Shown here: positions 57,927-64,000 of the stretch, piece after piece
Position numbering within the stretch: the first letter of the stretch is position 1
How the letters are laid out: every line of letters begins with the position of its first letter
From: Pseudophaeomoniella oleicola
Lineage: Eukaryota; Ascomycota; Eurotiomycetes; Phaeomoniellales; Phaeomoniellaceae
Direction: 5' to 3'
DNA length: 64,000 nt
Assembly: GCA_003868215.1 (NCBI GenBank)
Contig: QWDQ01000006.1
Coordinates: 62,001-126,000 of the forward strand
Notes under the pieces: generated by a model
Database searches by the model: none
Seen by the model: only the letters and a program-made list of their open reading frames with translations
Told to the model about the DNA's origin: nothing
Made by a program: the position numbers and the translations under genes

Positions 57927-59155
57927 TCATACTTCGTTTGTCATTCGTCGCATATCAGAGGTACGTACGTAGCCACAAATTGCTCTGTTGCTTGTTTCCC
58001 GATGCTCGGTCTGGACGGCACCAGAAAGGTTGCTCCAGTCATACTATAGTCCTCGGGTACAGATCACGGTGATGATGGGTTCACAAATCTTGAAAACTTA
58101 TATATACATACAACGGCTAACAAAGCAAAGATGAGAGCAAAGAGCAAAAAAAAAAAAAGAGAAAAGAGAAAGAGAGAGAAAGAGACACAACAGGCCGAGA
58201 CACTTAACGACATTCGATAGGCGCCGACGCTATCTCTGCTTCCAGTTCGTCTGTCGTCACCTATGCATGAGGTGAAACGACGGCTTCAGGCACCTGGCAG
58301 GCGACATTGCACACCTTAGTTGCTCTCATTGGCATTTTTTTGGGTATGTTGGCGAGGCTGTATGAGGCTGTGCGATGCAGTCCATAGCGGATAGGGGGTG
58401 GGAGCAGGGATTAAACTGATGCCGCACTGCCTCAGCCTCACTAGTAGGGTATTGTTATTGCTCGAGTTCATGAGGATTAGTGTGATATTAAATCGGTCAT
58501 CAATAATCTGCCCAGACCGGTACGCGACGAGTCTGAGTGTGTCTCTCCTGACTGTCAAGTTTGATTCTACGTAGTAAGTTAATCATTTATTGACGCGTTG
58601 AGTGCTTCTATCGGATTATCTATCCTCCGACCACATACATCTTCCCACACCTCCACACGTCCTCCCCCGCGAATCCCCTCCCCCCCGGACTGTCCCAAAA
58701 TGGTATCCCGTGAGATGTGCTTCCCCTTCCCCCTCTTCTAAGATATCGCCGCTGATGACATATCTTCCCCCCCGTACGGTATGCGATGCAATGAAATACA
58801 TTTCGTTTATCCGGTGAACCAACCAACCAACGGCTTTTTGTATCAGTATGCGCCCTCTCTGGAAAGGGCATCTTTTGCTTCCTCATCTCTTGATCTCGTC
58901 GTGTTTCTTCTTCGACTTTTTCTCCTTTTCGTCTCTTTCACATCTGGACTATTGACATCAGGTAATCTATAGTAGAAGGACTATGACAGACTTCTGCTAT
59001 TCAAAGTTGTAACTTCCGAGGCTTGTCAAGAACCGGAAAGGCCCGAGAGGTCGTGATTTCTGTTCGCCTCCTGGACGAGGTATTCCTCCACTACCGTCGT
59101 ATCCAACTTCGATTCATATAAGCCCTTACCGTCCCCTTGGCTGGATTGCACCATC
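57927..59155. other. intergenic region with a polypurine tract
   Basis: These 1.23 kb separate divergent genes. They contain the purine tract at 58126-58190 and C-rich stretches (about 58650-58690). No gene is seen. Confidence 0.45.
58126..58190. repeat. polypurine A/AG-rich tract
   Basis: About 60 bases are nearly all A and G on the plus strand, including a run of 13 A followed by GAGAAAAGAGAAAGAGAG. Such tracts exclude nucleosomes or form triplexes, and it lies in a divergent promoter region. Confidence 0.85.
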
Positions 59156-59760
59156 ATGGCAGTCAACGGTGACTCTGCAGCCCCGTTCCGCATCGTCGTG
59201 GGCTCCGACAACGCAGGCCACAGCTATAAAGATACTTTGAAGAAGCAGTTAGAAAAGGATCCACGGGTGACAAAGGTCATAGACGTCGGGGTCGAAGATG
59301 AGAACGATTCACAGGCATATCCACATGTGGCTGTCGATGCAGCAAAGCTGATTGCCAAGGGGGAGGTAGGTAAATGATGCCTAGGTCCCCTCAGTTGCTC
59401 GTTTGTTGCGCTGATCTTCCTTGCATGCTGAATCTGTTCCTAAAGCTGACAGCTACCTCTTAGGCTGACCGTGGCCTCCTCATATGCGGCACAGGGCTCG
59501 GCGTCGCCATCTCAGCGAACAAGGTTCCAGGCGTTAGGGCGGTGACAGCCCACGATTCATACAGCGTTGAGCGTGCGATCAAATCAAACGATGCGCAAGT
59601 GCTGTGTATGGGGCAGAGAGTGGTCGGTTTAGAAGTAGCAAAGCATCTGGTAGACCAATGGTTGGATCACCGGTTCGATACATCCAGTGCCAGCGCAGAA
59701 AAAGTCAAGGCGATCGGAGATTGGGAAGAAAAGTTTGCTGAAGGCACCGAGAAGGTGTAA
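59156..59760 (+). CDS. RpiB/LacAB-family sugar-phosphate isomerase
   Basis: Exons are 59156..59365 and 59464..59760, 168 residues. The intron is GTAGGT..CTTAG, 98 bp. The start reads [18 protein letters not shown] (phosphate-binding region). The catalytic Cys is in [22 protein letters not shown], and the active His is in [20 protein letters not shown]. RpiB enzymes interconvert aldose and ketose phosphates through an enediol. The blocks SANKVPG and [12 protein letters not shown] are, as far as I recall, closer to EryI (D-erythrulose-4-phosphate isomerase) than to ribose-5-phosphate isomerase B, which usually has AANKFPG and ARM. Eukaryotes normally use RpiA for ribose phosphate, so a side pathway is plausible. 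Confidence 0.9.
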
Positions 59761-60030
59761 GCACAGCTATTGGGGAGTTTATGTCTGTAGTTGTCAATGC
59801 CGAATGTCCTTTTCGACCTTTGTACTTCCAATAGACTGATTGGGTATCCTGAAAATATGTAATTGAAAAAGAAACACGAAGAGGGGTATTTGCAATAACA
59901 TCCTATCTCACATGAACGCTTACCCATACTGAGATAACCCTGAACTGATGCAGCGCCTGCTACCATGGCCAGGCAGCACCGCGCTTGAAAATATTCAACA
60001 TTCAAAAAACATTGATCAAAAGGGAACGCT

Positions 60031-61002
60031 TCAATATTCAACAGCCCAGCCGTTCTTCTCAAGAAATTCTTCTGCGCATTCTCTCAATGCCCTATTCGGA
60101 ATAAGTTGCTTTTCACTGAGAGGTTCACGTGTAAGCGGATCTTGCGGGTGATTTCTCAAGTACTTGAGAAGGGATGACCGTTCATATGAAGCACCAGATG
60201 GAGTGATGACTGGGTCATGCATGATTTCCTTCGAACCTAAGTCAATACAAAAACAGCTCATCGGACACGTGACTTACAAATGTCATGCTGTCGATCAAAT
60301 ACTCTGGAACAACACGCTCTTGCGTCTCGGGCTTTCTAGAGTCCGCAAATGCCTCCCGGACCTGTGCGACCCTCATCTTGTACTCCTCTGCGATGTTTTT
60401 TGCCTCCTCATTTCTCCCAACTTCACCGATAAGGCCGTGGTCAAATTGGTCTTCCAATTCTCCCAACTGCTCCGCTGCCCTCCGATCTAGTACTTCTTCG
60501 ACGAGTCTGAGTGTTGAGTTCATCTCACGTAGTCGTTTGGTCTCTTTCTCTTGCCACAGCTCCTTCTTGACCTGCAAGATGAACTGTGACATGATTTCAA
60601 CGCTCTTGTCTTTGGAATCTAGAGCCATCCTGTAAGCTATTCGCACCATGTCAAGAGCCTCTGCAGGTCTTTTCAATCCCAAAAGTGCTTGCGCAAGGTT
60701 GTAATACGACTTCATTGACTTGATATCGCCTGCGCCAAAACGTTCAATGGCTTCCCGACTGTCATGTTCTGCACCTTCCCAGTCCTTCAACTTCAATCTT
60801 GCCAACGCTCTGTTGGAGAGTAATCTAGTGTCCGCAGAATCAAGTTGGATACTGGTTATCAGGATCAGTTCGACTACACGCAGATCATGACGCTTGCAGC
60901 TGGTAGCGGTACTCACGCTTTCGTATACCATGATTCTGCCTCTTTGTAATTCCCTGCCTTGAATTGTTCGTTCCCCAACTCTCGCATTTTCAATGAACTC
61001 AT
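60031..61002 (-). CDS. CHIP/STUB1-like E3 ubiquitin ligase (TPR + U-box)
   Basis: Exons are complement(60917..61002), complement(60278..60851) and complement(60031..60228), 285 residues. Three TPR units at the N-terminus (LKMRELGNEQFKAGNYKEAESWYTKAIQLD, SNRALARLKLKDWEGAEHDSREAI, SYYNLAQALLGLKRPAEAL) bind Hsp70/Hsp90 tails. A charged helical hairpin follows (about 120-205). The C-terminal U-box reads EIMHDPVITPSGASYERSSLLKYLRNHPQDPLTREPL, recruiting the E2. CHIP ubiquitinates chaperone-bound misfolded proteins. For the last intron I use the acceptor AG at 60229-60230, which fits MTF|EIMHDP. An earlier AG eight bases upstream would break the frame. Confidence 0.93.
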
Positions 61003-61620
61003 GGCTGCCAGTAGATCTAACGGGACCTAGAAAGATAGGACAGTGGACGTCACAGAATGTTGACAGCACTCGGTTGATGGCGGCGACATAACCCGGTACA
61101 GTAGTGGGCCGAGATTAATCAGCTGAATTGTGATTCTGGAAGGAACCACGGCTTGGACATGGGGATGCGAACAAGCAAGCAGATAAACAATTCCCTTCAG
61201 CTATTCACCTACCAACAATAGAACACCAGGTTGGTAAGAACAACACTGGCTGTAGCATCAATGATATCAACAAGATCCCTGTTCCGGTTATTCTTGTGTT
61301 AGGATGCAAGTTTATTCTGAGATCAACCAGCCTGTTGACTTTGTACAGTAATCAGCTCAGGGACCCCGGGCAGAAAAGAGGGGAAGCTGACCGCCCAAAT
61401 CTGCCCCACGGCCACGAGGGGTTGAAGGCGTCACTGGAGCTTGCTGCGACCTACGCCTAAACTATTAATATGTAAGACTTCGATACTGTGACATCAGCCT
61501 CGGCCTTTCCATTTGACCTCAACTATTTTCTTGTTTGATCCACCATTTTCACAACTAAAGACGTCCAACAATACCAATCCTTCCCAAACGATCCCTTAAC
61601 CAAACACCATATTTGCAGTC
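61003..61620. other. shared upstream region of the CHIP-like gene and ACBP
   Basis: The 618-bp divergent promoter region shows a CAATAAT-type stretch and a pyrimidine-rich leader before the ACBP start. No gene is seen. Confidence 0.45.
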
Positions 61621-62114
61621 ATGGCGAGAACTACAGGGGCCGCCTTCAACAAGGCAGTCGAAGAAAGCAAGAAATTGAAAGCGAAGCCAAGCGACAATGA
61701 GTTGCTGGATGTAAGCATCACTGTCACGATGATATCTTGAGCTCATGCAGCTCGCCTTTTTGATGCAAGGCTGACAATACAATACTTCAGTTGTATGCCC
61801 ATTACAAGCAAGCCACTCAAGACCCTGCAATCGAGCAATCAGAGAAGCCCGGCATGTTTGATCTCAAGGTAAGCCGTCACTTTGCACCTCAAGTTTCAGC
61901 CTTCTAGTGTCTTGATATGCGCTTTCTGTTTGGCAATGAGATATGTTATTGACGAATTCCATAGGGCAAGGCGAAGAGAAACGCTTGGCAGAAACTCGTC
62001 GACGCTGGTCTGACACCTCAACAAGCCGAAAGCAAGTACGTCGAGCTTGTCAACTCGCTCAAGCAGAAGTATGGTTTCGATCAGAACAAGGTCCCCGAAA
62101 AGGTCGGCTCGTAG
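61621..62114 (+). CDS. ACB1: acyl-CoA-binding protein
   Basis: Exons are 61621..61710, 61791..61868 and 61965..62114, 105 residues, one four-helix ACBP unit. It starts MARTTGAAFNKAVEESKKLKAKPSDNELLD and continues LYAHYKQATQDPA (the Tyr and Lys that contact the CoA ring and phosphate) and then MFDLKGKAKRNAWQKL, where the conserved Lys and Trp line the acyl pocket. The tail YGFDQNKVPEKVGS is slightly longer than in yeast Acb1. It holds long-chain acyl-CoA in the cytosol and delivers it to membrane enzymes. All exon phases are zero. Confidence 0.96.
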
Positions 62115-62317
62115 ATATACAAGGCCACGTATTCTGCGTGACTCGGTTTGGGAAGCTTTCATCAGTACATAGTGAGAAAATGCATGCTAGAAAATACGCT
62201 CGAACGATGCAACTCGAAGAACGAGATAGTTGACGAACAGGAGTATACAGTCACGCTCAGCTTTCCTTCTACCCCTGCGAAACAACTTTCCATTCATCAT
62301 GCTCGCAAATTTAATAG

Positions 62318-64000
62318 TCACCTGTCCTTATAACCTCCCCACACCCGGCCCATCCAATCGGGTTCCGGATGGTTCATAGTTGCACACCAGGGCGAATCGT
62401 TCCCAGAGTACTTCGTCAAAGGTAGATCGTAAGGCATACGCAGTCCCACGACCGTGGCATCTCCTGGCTCCCCTCTAATATCCGGGTAATCAGTCCCGAA
62501 CGTCGGAGCCATCACGATCTTCTTGTTCCTTGCATGTTCCTGTTGTGCCTGCGCCTCTGGCACGAAAAGCTCTGGCCAGACTAGGACCCCAATCTCATAA
62601 CTCTTGACCCTGACCTCCCCTTGGCTCGTGACAGCACTTCCCCAAGCCTGTGTCGAAAGATTGGCAGAGGTCACTAGTGCCCAGTCAATCTCGTCAAGCT
62701 TGTTCGTGTCTTTAAATTTAATATACGTCTTGATGTGAGGCGCTGCCCGTCTCCGCAAGGCACGTCTAGTTTGTGGCGTTGCAGGAGCAGACCAGTGGTG
62801 GAGGTAGGGCTGGAGATATTGAAGCTGCTTTTGTTGTTGGAATGACTGAGTTTTCATATGAATTGATGAGCCCGAAGTATAGCCATCGAGAGACTCGCGG
62901 ATTGTGTCTGCAGTGGGGAAAATGATTGAGAAAATGGGATCTGATGGCTTGAACGTGCTTTGGGTTTGCTGTGTTGTGCTGGCCGTACTGGAAAGCGTCA
63001 CAAACATGGTTTCTTTAAGGTATTTGTCGTCTCCTCCAAGTGTAGCCACTGATGACACTTGTAGGACGATGCGTGGGCGAGGAGACTTCTTCTCCGTAGC
63101 TTTTGAATCGTCGCCCCTCTTCTCAAGGCCATGTTCTGGGACCATCTGAAGTACTCTTTTGAGCGCCGGCCAACCCCATAATGGTCCATTAGGCCTCGTC
63201 TCTTTGATCTTGAGCTTCGATGGTAAAGAAGCTACTAATGCCGCCTTTACGAAGGAAAAGTCATGGCACTTCAATTTTTTGACTAGGTCCCCGAGCTTAT
63301 GATTACCGTATTGGTCGCGGTAGCCGTTGAGATATGCCAGGAGATCTTGTTTGAAACGGTGCCCAGAGCCGATCGGCTCATTCCAAGAATCTTCAAGCCC
63401 CAAGGCTTTCAGTGGCAGCAATGGAGACTGCCAGACTGCCTGACTCATGTTTGTCCAATCCTGTTTAATCATGTTTGCAGTATGAATGACAATCCTGGCA
63501 TGATCAGCGAGATAGCTGAGCTTGTTACTTGGTAGCCTTACTGAGCAAGGTCATCATGTCTCATGAGGATCATCATCTTGCTGTGATGTGTACCAAATGG
63601 ATCTGGGAGATAGGCTGTAACAGCGTTCACATTGGCCCATCGTTGGCATGCTTCCTATACTTCCGAGTGAGCCCTCCCTATGACACAACAGCCTGTGACT
63701 CACATCGATGCCGATTTTATTGGGTGCTTCCCTCTTCCAGGATCCATGCACGATCTTCACTTGTACAATGTCCCGGACATCAGAGTCAAAATGCGTCATA
63801 AGCCAGTCCACGTCAAAAAGGTAATTGAACTGCCAACATTCTTTGATCATCGGATCCCCTAGTATGTCTTCAAGCCGGAGAGTGTCCACATTACTTTGCC
63901 GTGGTAAGTCTCGGATGCTGGTCAGCCGGAAAGGCGATCTGACTATATTGCACTTTTTGCAAGGAGTTTTCAACCCAGAGTCATCCATGGGATCTGCTCC
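62318..64000 (-). CDS. TDP1: tyrosyl-DNA phosphodiesterase 1 (Tdp1), 5' end outside the window
   Basis: Exons are complement(63704..64000, open at the edge), complement(63542..63654) and complement(62318..63494), 528 residues visible. The N-terminal part reads NYLFDVDWLMTHFD and VQVKIVHGSW, then AVTAYLPDPFGTHHSKMMILM with the first catalytic His and Lys, followed by VIHTANMIKQDWTNMSQAVWQSPLLP. The second H-x-K motif is PHIKTYIKF followed by WALVTSANLSTQAWG, and the end is the YDLPLT..PW block. The enzyme removes topoisomerase I peptides and other adducts from DNA 3' ends. An insert around 240-340 is longer than in yeast. The start codon is beyond the right edge. The ATG at 63988 is in frame but probably internal. 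Confidence 0.94.

Overview
The window is nuclear DNA of a filamentous ascomycete (Pezizomycotina). Genes are dense and lie on both strands. Most carry short introns of about 45-70 bp with GT..AG ends and CTAAC/CTGAT-like branch sites. Ascomycete-type genes include scytalone dehydratase, a LaeA-like methyltransferase, a LAP1-type aminopeptidase and a DUF1774 protein. A leotiomycete is possible, but the class cannot be fixed from the sequence alone. I found no transposon, virus-like element, tRNA or rRNA.

Layout. 0-8 kb: the 3' part of an alpha-L-fucosidase, a small Cys-containing protein, Atl1 (alkyltransferase-like DNA repair), Bud13 (RES splicing complex) and thymidylate synthase. 8-16.5 kb: a Cuz1-type AN1 zinc-finger/UBL protein, an eight-exon tRNA-guanine transglycosylase, a small lone dsRBD-like protein, a block of interrupted frames, and a 389-residue conserved-looking protein. 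18-26 kb: a doubtful small gene, an R3H protein, a small secreted protein, a Brr6/Brl1 nuclear-envelope protein and a GNAT acetyltransferase. 26.5-36 kb: Cho2 (phosphatidylethanolamine methyltransferase), an FSH-type serine hydrolase, the SNARE Ykt6 and a phenol-hydroxylase-like flavoprotein. 36.5-45.5 kb: a DUF1774 membrane protein, a secreted M28 aminopeptidase, scytalone dehydratase (DHN melanin), a LaeA-like methyltransferase and mitochondrial ribosomal protein uL29m. 46-53 kb: Rab GDI, condensin subunit SMC2 and a divergent TIM-fold isomerase. 53.7-64 kb: a frameshifted secreted-protein gene, a large membrane glycoprotein, an RpiB-type isomerase, a CHIP-like U-box ligase, acyl-CoA-binding protein and most of Tdp1 (running off the right edge).

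Most genes are unrelated housekeeping genes. Two local associations deserve attention: the TIM-like and RpiB-like isomerases about 6 kb apart, which resemble the bacterial EryH/EryI tetrulose-phosphate isomerase pair, and scytalone dehydratase next to a LaeA-like methyltransferase. Exon coordinates were inferred by eye from splice signals, reading frame and family conservation, and no RNA data were available.
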